DNA from: Scortum barcoo
Lineage: Eukaryota; Chordata; Actinopteri; Centrarchiformes; Terapontidae
NCBI GenBank assembly: GCA_023238725.1
Contig: CM041551.1
Location: 9,351,759-9,415,758, forward strand
DNA: 64,000 nucleotides
Reading direction: 5' to 3'
Part shown: piece by piece, positions 32,787-46,100 of the stretch
Layout: every line of letters begins with the position of its first letter
How positions within the stretch are numbered: position 1 is the first letter of the stretch
Notes under the pieces: generated by a model
The model's input: only the letters and a program-made list of their open reading frames with translations
Database searches by the model: none
Told to the model about the DNA's origin: nothing
Program-made: the position numbers and the translations under genes

Positions 32787-33400
32787 TGTTAGGTTGCACA
32801 GGTGCACGGTGAAGTTGGACCCAGATGCAGGACGAGGCAGGAGGCAGATAGACGTTTGACTCTTTATTCACGGTAAACACGGGAACACAGGAACACAGGG
32901 ACGAGGCAGAAAGCACAAAGTAAGCACAAGTAAGCAGGTGGCAAGTAAGCACAAGCACAAGCAAAGCTTAAGCACGGGTAAGCACGGGTAAGCACAAGAA
33001 AGCACAAGAAAGCACAGGGAAGGAACAACGACACGACCAAGAACAAAAGGAAGGAAGGACTGACTTAAATACACAGGAGGAAAAGGGAAGTGGAAACAGG
33101 TGAGGAGACTAATAATGGGGACAGGTGAAACCAATAGGGGCGGAGCAGACAATCAAAAAAGGAGGAGGGAACACAAAGGGCAGGAAGTAAAGTGCTAAAC
33201 CAGTGAGGAGGAGAGGCAAGAATACAAAATAAAACAGGAAGTGCACACAACCAGGTAGAAGTAACAGAAAACACACTAAGGGAGACAAAATATAAGGACC
33301 AGGAAACCGACAACCACAAGGAAGACAAAGAACGCAAGACAGGAAAACACAAGGGGCACAAGACACCAGAAAACACAACAGGACAGAGTGAAACATAACA
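32787..33400 (-). repeat. Right (5') LTR copy, apparently complete
   Basis: Read on the minus strand it starts TGTTATG (33,400) and can be closed at CCTAACA (32,787), giving TGTTA...TAACA inverted termini and about 614 bp. TATTTAAG lies at 33,064-33,071 and AATAAA at 32,863-32,868, about 200 bp apart, with the AAGCAC-type minisatellite (about 32,918-33,020) between them. The GGACCCAGATGCAG block at 32,817-32,830 recurs in the other LTR-like segments of this window. The U3 part is homologous to the solo LTR at 17,132. Confidence 0.65.
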
Positions 33401-36400
33401 GGGGGAATTAAACTGTTGCTTTTGCTATTCTTTCTTTTTGAGTTTAACCTATATTCTGCAACATTAACCCTGTGATCTGCACATGGATGATTGGTAACAT
33501 GATGAATCCGGGGATTACAAACTTAAAACCGCAGCACAACATCTGTTCAGCTGTCTCACTTACGCACGCATAGACACACAAAACCCCTTACTGTACTCTC
33601 TTTATTGATACTGAGTCTTAACATGTCAGTGTCTTTCACTCGCCAATGTTTTGTCACTCCATACATACAATAGGTAGCACAGTCCAAAATGTGTGTATGT
33701 GAGGGAGTGAGTTATTGTGTTTGTCAGACTGTGCATATACATGTGTGTATGCACAAGTTGCTTTCTGTCATAATGGATGTTGGAAATCTAGCCACCAGCT
33801 CATGTGGAAGAGCGCTGTGGAAAAGGGCATTGTGCCGCAGCTAAGACAAATGTTGTTATTACTCTCAGCCTTTGCATTCAATTTGTTTTTTAAGCCGCTT
33901 GAATACCCCATTTACAGCCCAAGATTAAGTGAATTAATCTTTGGGCTACTTCCATTGAAGAAACACTCCTCCTTTTCTCTTTAGACTCAGAGGAAAAGCA
34001 CAGATGCAGAATGGGAACGTACTGTAGCCAGCCAGTCACTTGGAAAACATAACCTGTGTTTGTGTGTGTGTTTGTGTGTGTGTCTTTATTTAGGTATATT
34101 GAAGCAACAAAAATATGTATGTGTGTGTTCTGGCTGTGTGCATGACTTGGTGTGTGTGTGTGTATCTTAGTGTTGCATGTAATAGTGTCTGTCAAAATGA
34201 AAGAGACAATACATATAACTGGGAGGGCTAACAACATTTCTGCTCACATAACTCCTTCCAACAGAATTGCCTAAGTGAGAAAAAGCTTTGGCAGTGTGTG
34301 TGCAGGTATGTTTGGATCTGTTGATCTGTTTTGTAAGGGGACAAATGGCTATCCCTAAGTGTGCTTAAATAAACGTGTGTGTCTGAATGTGAAGAAGTGA
34401 ACTTAAATATGGAAAAAAATGTGTTTCTTTGTGCGGTTTCATGCATTTTGCACACGTGCTTGTAGAGTAAGTGTTAATGTGCACGTGGGACTGTCTCAGC
34501 CAGGAGGAATAAAGGGCACAGTAATTAGGATGTCCGACAGGCCTGGTCTCATGCAGAGTCTTGGAACAACCTCTAGAAGGATAGCCACAAACATTAGGAT
34601 TCACACAACAGTGTGTATATTTTTGGCCTACTGAAACAGAGTTTCACCTAAATGTTGACTGAAATATGTATCTGACACATTAAATTAAAAGGAACTTTAG
34701 TATTTGGATTAAGAAGCTCATGAAAAATAAGGTTTGCCAAATTTAGAATGGCTGCATCTGATTCAAAACTGTTAAGTTGATTAGCTTAAGTTATTGATAT
34801 GAATGAAACTTTAATTTGGAGAATCTGGATCCTAGAACTGACGTGATGCTCTCAACTAGCGAAAAGACATGTCACTCTGTTGGAGTTGTTGGAACTACAT
34901 AAAGCCCAGAAGCCCACAGACCAGCAATAGCCAAGTTTAATTTTGGCCTGCCATCAAGTTACTTTCGGAATCAAGCCGACACGTTATTATAACTGGCAAA
35001 ACCAATGTCTAAAAACCAGAAGCTGTCATTTAGTACAGCAGCATTGGAAAATACAATTAAGCTCAGTAAAGAAAGGATAGTACTTGAATGGGCTTTATTT
35101 TATATCCTGACCCATTTAAAATATGCCTGAATTGAACCTGATGCCAATTCTTAGGACCTGCTCAGGATATCCCTTGTAATTTTGCTTGTGTGCTCTGCTT
35201 ATATGTGCATGTACAGTACAAGTGCAGAAAATTAGTCTATACTGCAAACCACCTGGTTTGGCTTTAACACACTTTTGAACGTGTGTGTGGGTGGCAAAGA
35301 GTTGCTTCGGGTGACTACATACTTGTGTGTGTCAGCGCGTATGTCTGTATATAGCAAAGGTTAGGTGTGTGTGTGTGTGTGCGTAGGTGTAGACACTTGT
35401 GTGATTTAAGAAACGGCTTTGTGTGTGTACAAGACAGAGAAAAAGAGTCGAGGCTAGATGTGGATGTGGTCCATTAGCTCTGGTTCAAGGTACTGTTACA
35501 GTGCAAGCTAAGATTAGTCAGACAGGGGTCACTGCTTCCTCTTTATACCCTTCTTTCACCTGCCTTCTATATTTTTCTTTCACTGCAGCTTTCTTTGTCT
35601 TTTTTTTTCTCCCTCTCTTGGTCCCAATCTGTCTCCATCCATGTGCTCGTCTCTTTCCTTCCCTCATTTCTCTCATTCGTACGTTAGACTGTTTTATCCA
35701 CTCAGGTTGCCTCTTACTCTTACCCACTTCATTCCTCTTTCTCTCCATTTAATGTCACATTCTTTCTGTCTTTCTATCTTTTTTCAGCAATTCATATCTT
35801 GGTCATCTGACTTCCTTACCATTTTGTCTCCGCTTATCTTGCTCTCTGTATCCAGTACGTTTCACCTCTCCCTCAAGCTGTCTAGATTATCAGGTCTAGA
35901 CAACACCGACACAACAATTAAATTTACTTGACAATGCCTTGGGTTTCTGACTGTGGGACTGATGCAGCACCAACAGCTTCTCTGAGACTAAGTATGCACA
36001 TGGACCTGTTTATAGCAATGCCAATTTGGTGAATTATGCAGAATTAAGATAAAAATAAGGCAAGTAAAGTTTATCTGTACAGTTTATTTTTTTTAGCACA
36101 GTTTACATAGTGCATTAAAAAGAAAAACAGTGTAAAATCATTAAATGCAAGTTGAAAGAAAATATCTGATACACCAGGAAATAACACCAGCATTTTTGTT
36201 CAATTGACAGTTTTCTTTCAAGGAGTGAATAGCTCAGCAATAAATCAAGAATGACAGATTAGCTAACTAAAAGGCACAGTTATGCAGGAGGCTACTTAAC
36301 CAAGTTATGATGGGTGACTTCTTATACACTTATGTATATATGTCAGGCCATCGGGCCATGATAGAGACACATTTAGAAAGTCAGCTGTCCTCGATTCCTC

Positions 36401-36689
36401 CTCTTTATCGGTCGACCAGTTTAGAAGGAGCAGTCCTCAAAATGAGATTCTGGAATAGCTTGCTCTTGATTAGTCAGTGATTTTCACTGATGCTACCTCT
36501 ACCTCTACAGGTACTGGACCAATGTGATTCTTTTAGGGGAACTGTGGTCAGTGAACTAAGACATGAACCAAATTCTGCTTGTCAGAAAGCATTTCCAAGT
36601 TCTTGAAATGCTTTAGATTACTGGGGAATGTTTCAGTATTGGAATATAAGTTTATTTTTCTGCTTCCACCCCTCCTCCAGCACAGAGTA
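33401..36689 (+). other. Intron 1, no exon seen
   Basis: AT-rich intronic DNA with several (GT)n-rich stretches (34,058-34,083; 35,366-35,382) and a pyrimidine-rich tract about 35,537-35,760. No convincing exon or repeat family was found. Confidence 0.5.
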
Positions 36690-36980
36690 CAGTCTGTTAA
36701 TATGCTCTCCAGAAATAATTCTGGTTAATCCTACCCTTTGTGGAAAGAGGTCAAATTACTAATTAATATATGCTGTGTGAGTTTATTAACAATGAGCTCA
36801 ATTTAGAGCTGCCGAAAGTGCCACAAAGATGATATTAAAGATGGCAGCACATCTGTAGATTGAGTCAGGTCAATCCTTTAGCAGCTCAGCTGATTAATTT
36901 GGAATTTCATTAATTCCCCGTTAAACTCTTGGTTAATGCGTGCAGGCCATTGAAATTCACGGTATGCTTCACATTTCCAA
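36690..36980. promoter_or_regulatory. Possible conserved noncoding element in intron 1
   Basis: A microsatellite-free, complex block rich in homeodomain cores (CTAATTAAT at about 36,759-36,767, GATTAATTTG, CATTAATTCC, GTTAATGCG), with a RUNX-like TGTGG at about 36,740 and CAGCTCAGCTG near 36,880. This resembles intronic developmental enhancers of long vertebrate genes. There is no alignment to prove constraint. Confidence 0.22.
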
Positions 36981-37198
36981 ATCATGATCTGAAATGGAAA
37001 TATTTGGGAATTATTTTTAGTATAATTACTTAATAAATGCTCATTCTGTCTGCTGGCATCTCTGGCAGTTGTCTAGAGATGAAATGATGATGGCCAACAT
37101 GTAGAGGTTTATAGCATGGCTGATCACAGATCAGTTTCTGCTCTTTAATCTGTGTCTGGGGCGAACAGAGCTGCTGACTGAGAATATGGCAGAGAGGA

Positions 37199-37202
<4 letters not shown>

Positions 37203-37229
<27 letters not shown>
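37203..37229. repeat. (CA)n microsatellite
   Basis: An uninterrupted CA tract. Confidence 0.95.
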
Positions 37230-38921
37230 AATAGAACAGGAAACATCAAATCTGATTTATAGATTTATCTACTCAGCCAGCACCCTACCATGCTCCTGCA
37301 TTTCAGCAGCCTGGATGATGGATAGAATTTGTAAGAATTCTGATTCCTGAGTATGAATGGGTAAGTGAGTGTGTGCTGTCATCTGCACGAATCCATGTAT
37401 GTTTGTTCTCGCAGATTTCTCTCGGATGTGTTGTTGGGGACGTGCGTGTGCACACACACACACGCCTCGTGCAGGAGAAGTCGTCTTTTTACTAAGGAGG
37501 CAGAAAAGTGTGCTATCGATTGACTGTGAGAGCAGAAGAGAGGCGAATGCTCTTTGGCATTCTTTGAAGGACACAGTGCAAAGTGTTGCCCTAAAAGCTC
37601 AGTGTGGGGTCTGACTCTTTAGCGGGATGCATCCAGGTGTGTAGACTTTACAGTTCCTGACAGTCAGTGGCACTCACCTTTGCTGGCACATGGCAGTGGC
37701 CAGTAGAGCAAAAGTCTTTACTTTGCATATTTATTGTTATTCTCTTACTTGTATTAATTTGTTTATTTTCAGAACAGTCTCCTCCCACCTATGATGTTCA
37801 TCCCATCAGCTGCTGTTCAGATATCATTTAAGTACTGTGTGCTTTGACTGTCTTTTATTATATTTAAGCTACAAGTACTCGGTTCTTCACTTTATAGGCT
37901 TACCAAAATGTAAAACTTGTTTGTTCATTCTTTATTATGACCTCCAACACACTACTTCATGGTGAGTTTGTCCAGTTTGTTGTGGGTCATTAGCTAAACC
38001 ATTTTCAGTCTTGTTCAAAATTGCCATTTTTGTATGAATAGTTCATTAAGTCTGTATTGAGTAAATAATTGCCCATGAGTCAAATTTAATGCTCATATTT
38101 AGTTTTTTACACAAAACAAAATCAAAACCTTTTTTAAGTCAATGTGAATAACAGTCAGTAATTCTTTTCAAATCTATAATAATGTGAGAGTAAACCAGTC
38201 TAACATTACATTACTTTATAGAATTGGTTCACCTAGTGACTCTTTAAACTTTAATAAGAGACTGGAGCAAGACTCTCCAATTTGAACAGTGACATTTTTG
38301 CCCTTTAAAACTTGATGGCTGCCATGTGTATTAGGCTCCAATTTGACATAGATGATGTCAAATGGAGATTAATGACCTAGAAAAGTGCACTGTGTATTGT
38401 TGTACTGCCAGATATTTAGGATAAAAGCGTCCATTAAATGGCTTACGATTACACCTGAACAAAAAAAGTTTTATTCAGTCGGTCATTTGAAAAGAATGAG
38501 CCTGTACTCATCCACAAGCTTAACCAAAGCAAAAGTGTTAAATGGAAGAAGAATTTAATTGTGTCCTTTGACCGTCATGCTCCTCTTCTTTCTATCTTCT
38601 GCAAAAACAAAATCAGGAAATCACACTCACACCTGTACTCTATAGATAGAGACATGCACACACACACACACAGAAAGACACAGAAACACACAAACTCAAC
38701 CAACCCCTTTCATCTCCCAGATAAAGGGGGTGGGCATGAAAGAGGAACAGAGGACAAGGGCACTGGAAGTGTTGTGTTTAGTCAGCAGAGTGTGTCAGCC
38801 AGCTAATGGACAGACAGGCCACAGACTCTCCCTGAATGAGATCCAGAACCATTAGCAACTCGCATACTTCAAAGGGTGGTAATGGGTGATGCTGTGAAAC
38901 CATCCTAATATTGTGGCAGTG

Positions 38922-38922
<1 letters not shown>

Positions 38923-38954
<32 letters not shown>
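38923..38954. repeat. (TG)n microsatellite
   Basis: An uninterrupted TG tract of about 16 units. Confidence 0.95.
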
Positions 38955-38958
<4 letters not shown>

Positions 38959-39301
38959 CATCTTATTTACCTCTCTGCATGCTTGTTGTGCATCTTGGCT
39001 TGTTTGGGCATGTGATGTTCAGAGGGTCATTCCCCAAACTCACCCAAGAAGACCAGTTGATGTAGACATGACATCTATTCACTGTTGTTTTGAAACATTT
39101 CTTTGTGGTTTGTAGCTGCTGGGGTTATGTATATTGATTTAGAATTTATAAGGTAATTAAGTGTTATCTGTGGATGGATAGAGGTACATGCATCTGTTTG
39201 TAGAAGTGGGATTAGGCAGTATGAGAATGTACTGAAAGCAAACAACAACATCAGTCAAACAAACAAGGGTTAACCTTACTTTTGGTCATCTAAGTGGTAT
39301 G

Positions 39302-39435
39302 CAGATTGAAGTATCTGCACGTCTAATTTTCCATGAAAATTTAAACAGATGCTCATGTTTCCCAGAGGATGAATCCCACTGACTGTGGTGGATCTTCTGA
39401 CATTTAGCACCATCATGAAGTTGACTTTTTAGCTG
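39302..39435 (-). repeat. Widespread teleost dispersed repeat, third copy
   Basis: Carries CAGATTGAAGTATCTGC, CCATGAAAATTTAAACAGATGC, CCCAGAGGATGAATCCC, ACTGTGGTGGATC and CATCATGAAGTTGACTTTT in the family order. It has the same orientation as the copy at 16,083 and is inverted relative to that at 4,875. Confidence 0.55.
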
Positions 39436-42400
39436 CACTGTAGAGGGTCTGCTCTGTAAGTGGGGAAGTCTGTTACTGAGTGATAGCCACAATGAAAGAG
39501 TTGAAAAAACTGTAATTATATAGTATATACCTGGTGACAGCTTACAACTTACAACTTCTGTAAGAGCAGTAATATTTGCTCTACTGTAGTATATCCAGCA
39601 TTTCTGACTCTCGGTGTTACTCACACTTATCTGAGGCTTTTATCCAGAATGACTAAGTACAACACCCTAATCACAGCAAGATGATGTGATGGTATGATAA
39701 GGAAATGCTACAGTGGGCGTGAAAATAGTGTTGAAGTGCACTTCCCATTTCCAGGAGCAAGTATCATAGTGCTCTTGAGCAAGGCACTTAACCTCTTAAT
39801 CCTCCGATAGTTCTGTTGAGCGGCCACCAGGCTGACTTTGCTGAGTAGCTGCAAAATTTATTGTGTTACACTCAATACGCTGTGCAACTGCTTCTCCAGA
39901 TTGTTACTGCAAATGTATTCAGCCACCATGCATGGTTGGAGCTTTGCAGCACATGTGTTAGGACATTTCTGTTACACGTCTGAGCAGCCGTTTAATGATA
40001 CTGCTTGTTTTCTACAATTGCGATACAACCATGATCTTTGTTAAAATATAAATATACCATTATTTCTTAACCTCTTTGGTGCTTTTGCATAAATCACAGA
40101 AGGACACGAGTCACCTAAATGCATGACTGTCCAAATTGCTTATTGTTCATAAATGTCACATAAAGCTTAGTGTAATCGCATTACATTCACAAAAATAATG
40201 TGATTTAATTACATGTTGAAAAGGTTGAATGTAATCTTTTTTTCTGGCTTTCATATTCTTCACTGGTTAGTAAAATGCCTAGCAAAATGTCATCTCACTC
40301 CATCATTGATAACCAGTTCTTAGTGCAGTGGTTTTAACGTCTAACAAATCTGCAAGCTAACTCAATCTACCGTTTTTGGAAAATATTTCTTTTTGTAAAA
40401 TTTATTTTTGTATTGTAGCGTAATATCAGGGTAGAGATAGAGGCAATTATATTCCAGAGCGAAAATGTTGCTTATTAACTCCACTTTATTTATAAGCCAC
40501 TATACAGAGTTTTAAAATATTGGCTAACAAATTATTTCAGATGTCAGGTGAAAATATAATATCTGCAAAATGTCAGCTTTTTTATTATTCAGCCAGAAGA
40601 GCTGTCTGACAGCGGCTATTCATCATGATGACTTTAGGTTTTGATATGTGAGCACATTTTACCACTAATGCTGTTGAATGGAGGTTTTCTTTTTGTTTGT
40701 CATTTGTGGTATTGAAACTTTCACTCAAAAAAAGGAATTGAAGACTTCTTCCACCACTGATGGCAGTACAGAACAGTCACTTTTTGTCACTATGAGAGAG
40801 TCATTCTACTGACAAGTTGTTGCTTTGTCTGGGGCCACAGTGGAGAATTGCTGCTCTTGATTCTGCACCAAAACATGTTCTAAACATAAATTATGCTACT
40901 AAAGAACAGATCACAGGAGCTACATAATGCAACACAAATGCTTCTGGTGTACTTAAACAAAGACTTATTCAGAGAATACCCAAGAGGGGATCTGAATGTG
41001 TACTGTACTGTAGTGATAAATGAAATGCAATGCAGTGGTCCACAGTGTGCCAACACTACAGCACATGCAGTATGTGGAGGAAGGGTAGGGGAAGGATGTT
41101 TGTGGGAATGCATAGTAATTGTCTTTCCTCTTCCTTATGTGCATCAAAAACAAGAAAGCAATACACTGAATACAGAAATTCTCTAAGATCTGACATTTTA
41201 ATTCCTGTTACTTTTACCCTTACCCCTTTCAGATGCTTTGGTGTCATGATTGTTTGCCAGGATGGCTTTGCTTGCTAGTGTCCTCCATGTTTAATCAATC
41301 GAATTTCAAATAAAAATTGACAGCCTTATTACTTAAAAAAAAAAAATCCATAATCATTGGATTTGTTGAATAAGTTATGTGGTTAAATGTGAATTGAATG
41401 ATGAGTATAATATTATTGTGAAAGTTGTGTCTTCCTCCTGACAGAATTAATAAACCACGTGTTTTGGGACAGGGTTTCATGCCAGTCCACCCCTGCTGTA
41501 GGCTCTTGAGGTAAGTGTCGGTCACTAACAAATGCTTAGACAATCACATGACTTCCAATATGTGGCAGTGGTAAAATACATAAATGATAACAAAATACAT
41601 TTTTTTTGTCATGAAATGCTTCACTTAAATGAAGCCTTCAATTGAAAGATGCATTGTATTTGACAATATAATAATAATTTCATTTTGTCATTTTTTTTAT
41701 TGGGAATACAGCTTGTTCAAAACAACATTAGCATAAAACAGAATCTATATGCGCTGCAATATCTGAGGCCACTGTTGTTATCGAGAGTGTTACTTTTTCT
41801 ACAATAGAACATCAGTGTATTTTGTTTCTGTGGCCCGTATTTACAAAGCTTGAAATGAAATGTATTTTTTGCATAGTGGTACGTGCCTTGATCTAGTCTA
41901 TTTTTCACTGCTAAATGCAAAACATACTCTACACTGTGTACAGGTGTCACAGTGTGTGTAAATGTATTTATGTAGGTTTGCACTTGGATGGTCTGTACTG
42001 TATTCTCTCTGATAAGCGATGCTCTAATAAGGGTCTTAGCTAGCCAAGATTTGCCTGGTGTCAGTGACTGGGAAACATGTAGGGTTTTTGCTACACCTAA
42101 GGACAAATCAGTGACGGATTTGTCAACTTCTTTTGTAATCTTCATCTCTAGACAAATCCAACTATACACACAATGTGCATATCATAGATCTATGATTATA
42201 GCATTCCACAATGATCCATAGTTATTATGTAGAATCTGCCACTAAACTCTGGCCTTTGGTATTTAGTTTAAAGTAATTTGTGTTTAGGTGGTGACAGGTG
42301 GTTTTGCTATTACACGACCACAATATTTCCTCATCGTTATCACAGGGCTGCAATGTAAAGTGTTACCGAACAACCTGCTTTGAGACAAATGTGAGTTCTT

Positions 42401-43120
42401 TTTTAAAAAAACAAAAACAAAATAAAAACAATGACTCACGCCAACCAGGTCACAACCCACACGCATGCATTGTCTTTGTTCAAGCTGTTTGAATGACTAC
42501 CCACCATTTTCAAGTGCAGAATAACAGCAGTAGGTCTCTCTCTCAACAAAAGAGCGCCCCTTTTGACAACCTTGAAAGAATGGCCTGCTAGACAAATCCA
42601 CTAAAATCCAAGTACCTCTACAGCGTTTTTTTATTTATTTATTTACTTCTTTTTTTTTTATAGTAATGTAAAAATAAAATGCCTGATAAAAAAAAGCAGC
42701 CCCAGGATTCTACTCTTTAAAAGAAGCATGGACAGTCCACACTCCTCGGCATTATTTCTTTTATTGGGAAACCCGTGCCGATGACTAGAAGAGACACAGG
42801 AGACGAGAATCAATCCTTGGCCAGTGGGTATGTGAGGTTCCAGAGGTAGGGCTTGTAACAACCATGCCGTCTAATTTCTTTTTTCTACTGTTCAAAGTTA
42901 TGTTTTGTCCAGAGCCAAGTATGCCTAGGGCCTTCTCCCCACCCCTGTGAGAGCTGTGAACAAAATTTTATATGGCTGTAAATATTGATGCCTTGAGAAC
43001 AGCACAGGATAACTGCAACCCACTCTACTGAAGGAGGGGGGTAATGTGAAGGAATCATCAGGGGTGTCTGAAGTCCTGCAGAGCTTTCACCGTGTGTTTT
43101 CTTTGTTATATGCAGAATGC
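39436..43120 (+). other. Intron 1, no exon seen
   Basis: AT-rich DNA. A GCTCTTGAGCAAGGCACTTAACC block near 39,770-39,792 belongs to a common fish dispersed repeat. T-rich runs occur near 42,625-42,660. Confidence 0.5.
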
Positions 43121-43137
43121 AGTGTGTGTCTGTGTGT

Positions 43138-43160
43138 GTGGAGGGGGAGGGGGAGGGGGT
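43138..43160 (+). repeat. (GGGGGA)n G-quadruplex-type tract
   Basis: Directly after a short (GT)n run, the + strand has three runs of five G separated by single A, preceded by GGA. Four G-runs with one-base loops fit a very stable G-quadruplex pattern on the coding strand of the intron. Confidence 0.8.
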
Positions 43161-46100
43161 TGTGCATAAACTACAAAAAAAAAACAGCTCTTCCAGACTC
43201 CCATTAGTAGCAAATGGGTGGCTGCAGGTAGCACCTTGTGTTTGTTAAATAATGTACCAAGTCGGCTAATTATGAATAATATATCACTCAACCTCATTGT
43301 TCTCCTTACTTTCCTTCACCTTGCAATGATTAAAATACCCTCCGCCCCTCACCTCCTCTTTTCCCTCTCATTTTACTCCTTCCATCATCCCTCCTTCCAT
43401 CATCCCAGAGATGTGTTTAAAAAAGAAAAAGATTTTAATTGAATTGCTTTACCATTATCAGTGCCGCCATCATTTATTTATCTGGCCTTGTTACAGAGTT
43501 AAAAACCTTAATATTCTTCAGTTACTTTTGACTTCTTTAAATCCTCTTCAGACTTTTCTTTTGTGAAAGCAAACCCACTCACGGCTGCTCAATGCAGCCA
43601 CTCTCCTGTCTACCCTCACCATAATCAACTTCTCATCTCTTTTCTCTAATTTCTCCTTGATTCCTCTGCTGTGTTCTTCTTCTTTCAACCTCTTCTTTTT
43701 TCTTTGTCACCTGCCACAGTGAGGAGTAAAAAAAAAAAAAAAAACATTCACCTCTGATCTCTCTCACATGCATGTGCACACACATACAAAATCCCTCCCA
43801 CAGACAGACACAGAAACCAAGATTTACAGACAAACCTGCGGCAGGTTCAGCTAGAATGTGTGGTATCAAAGGCCTACAGGTGAGAAGATGGGCTAAGACA
43901 ATAAAGTTGAAAATCTGGAGTGGACACAGAGTGGCAGCTCAGACAGATCCACACATGGTCTGTTTTTGCACTAAGACCATTTTACATTATTGTGCAAGTT
44001 TGTAGTTCTTAATACAAATGTGATGCTGTATAGATAAAAAGGAAGAAATAAGATGATAACAATTTAGGTAATGGGGGGAAGAGATTGAGACAGAGGGACA
44101 CAAAATAAACACACCAAGCAAAAGAGAGAATGATACAATGAAAAGAGAAATAATTTCAGAGAGAGGAACCAGATTTGCCGAAACAGTAAGGCAGATACAA
44201 GTCTAGACATAGAATAAAGTATTTTAGAAAGTATTTTAGTGGAGATTGTGGCTTCCTGGTTCCCAAAAGGTGTAAAGTATATTGGCTTTCTTTGCTCTGT
44301 GTTTTCCCTGTTGAGTCCCAGTGCACTCCCAAACTTCACTTTAATGACTATAAATGGTTGAAGATATAGTTCACAAGAACTCATAGTTTTTGCTTTAGTT
44401 TTACAGAAAACTATTAGATTTTTTTTAAGGGACTATATCAATTTAAACAGATTTCTTGACAAATTGAATGCCCCCTTGCTCCCAAAAGAGGTTGCCTGCC
44501 ACGGAAAGATGACTGATGAGTAGTTGATGATGCATGAAAGACATGGTTTGAAACTACCAAAATAATAATGGGTATGGGCTGTGGGTGTAACAAATAAACC
44601 TCCGATTTTATTCTAGTAAGTACTAAAAATCGTGTGAGGTGTGATCGGGTGATCGGGTGATCCACCTTCAAATGTTATACTTCTTGATGTTCATATAATT
44701 AAACCTGCAAAACCTACAGACACTCTCGTCCCCATATGCGTTATAAATACTCTCCATTGGACTGAAACAGATATGAAATCCTTCAACTTACCTCTTGTTG
44801 GAAGAAGTATCGGCCCAACTGATATTTTTGTCATGAAGACAGATGTAAAAGAAAGCATGCACACACAGATGTTATGAATAAAGCGTTCATATTTTCAACA
44901 ATGCCGCATGTGCTGTCTTTTGAAGCCCAAAGCTATTAAACATTCCCTCTCCTTCTTTCTCCGCGGGCTGTCTAATGAGCCTCTGTTTGAAGTGTCTTTC
45001 TGTGTGAGCGTGTGTGTTATTGAGCTTTCAGGGATTTATGTGTTTATTTGCCCACATCTTTCTGCATCCTTCTTGCGTTTGCGTGCACGTGTGCGGTCTG
45101 CATCATGCGATGTTCATTTGCGTCAGGCACAAAGTGTTTGGTTTCTGGGTTGTATTCTCATCTTGTTGCTTGTTAGAACAAATTGAGGGTGTGACGCTGT
45201 CATGCGTGGACACAATTTTCAGCAGCGTAATCAAGAGTAGATCGATTTTATTCAAATAAAGCCAGAGGTTGCTGTGAGCCAAATTCACGCCTGAAGGGCT
45301 TGGAAATAATGAAGCAGAGCACATGAGCGTAGAGGGAGAGCTTTTGTGTGTTTTGGAGGGTCTAGTCTGAGTCCAGCTTCGTTAGGTCAAAGGATTGAGG
45401 TGACAAACTAGGTAGTGTGCCATACGGTGGAAGCTGCTTCATTAGTAATCCTTAACAACAAAGCAGAAGTCATTATTTTCTAACTGTTATTTTGTATGAT
45501 CTTAGATGCCATACGGTAATATCTCTCTTGACACCTATAAATATATTAATGGGCAAATGGCTATGTTGAACATGAACTCTTAAAGTTAATGTTTGTGAAG
45601 TCTTCACTTAGGCCTACTTTGAAGTTATTTTTGCACATCTCTAATAGTGCTGACATAGTTTTGACACAAAGGCGATGTGTAGTGTCTCTTGTTGCAAGTT
45701 TACATTGGATTGGGGTTTCATTGAATTTTTCTTTTTTTTCATATCAGGGTATCATGCATTTAGCTCTTTCTAATAAACGTTTTGCTTCTTTGAGCCCAGT
45801 TGTTGTCCAGTTATTGCCATCACACACCATTGCCCTAGATTATTAGGGAAGAAGCAATAGTTGATGTATTTTGTTTTAATGGAAACATGTAAAGTACTGT
45901 AACTGAGTTATTTTTAATTCTTAAATATCCCAATTATTTATTTCCTGAGGGATTTTGACTACACTTGTTTTTTGATAACAGGCTGCAACTGCTAATTATG
46001 TTTTGTGTGATTGCTCTCTTCCTGTGCTGTATTTGGCAGCTTCGTTAATTTGTACCTGCAGTATTTACACAATACCCTAAAGAGGTTAAATATTATAGTG

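Larger units (their letters stand above)
29924..33400 (-). mobile_element. LTR-flanked non-autonomous retroelement with a GC-rich repetitive core
   Basis: Two long direct repeats (29,924-30,402 and 32,787-33,400) flank about 2.4 kb. On the minus strand each LTR has a TATA-type TATTTAAG followed by an AATAAA polyadenylation signal, in the order expected for U3-R-U5, so the element runs right to left. Between them the DNA is GC- and CpG-rich and made of several unrelated tandem-repeat blocks, in contrast with the AT-rich intron. No protease, reverse transcriptase, RNase H or integrase motif is visible, so it would rely on a partner element. A degraded MDPADT-type reading frame next to the right LTR is the only hint of a gag-like start. 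It sits antisense within intron 1 of the host gene. Confidence 0.6.

Noticed and set aside
29924..33400. CRISPR-like interpretation of the regular repeats
   Set aside because: The repeats are contiguous tandem units without unique spacers and the DNA is vertebrate; they are minisatellites inside an LTR-flanked element.
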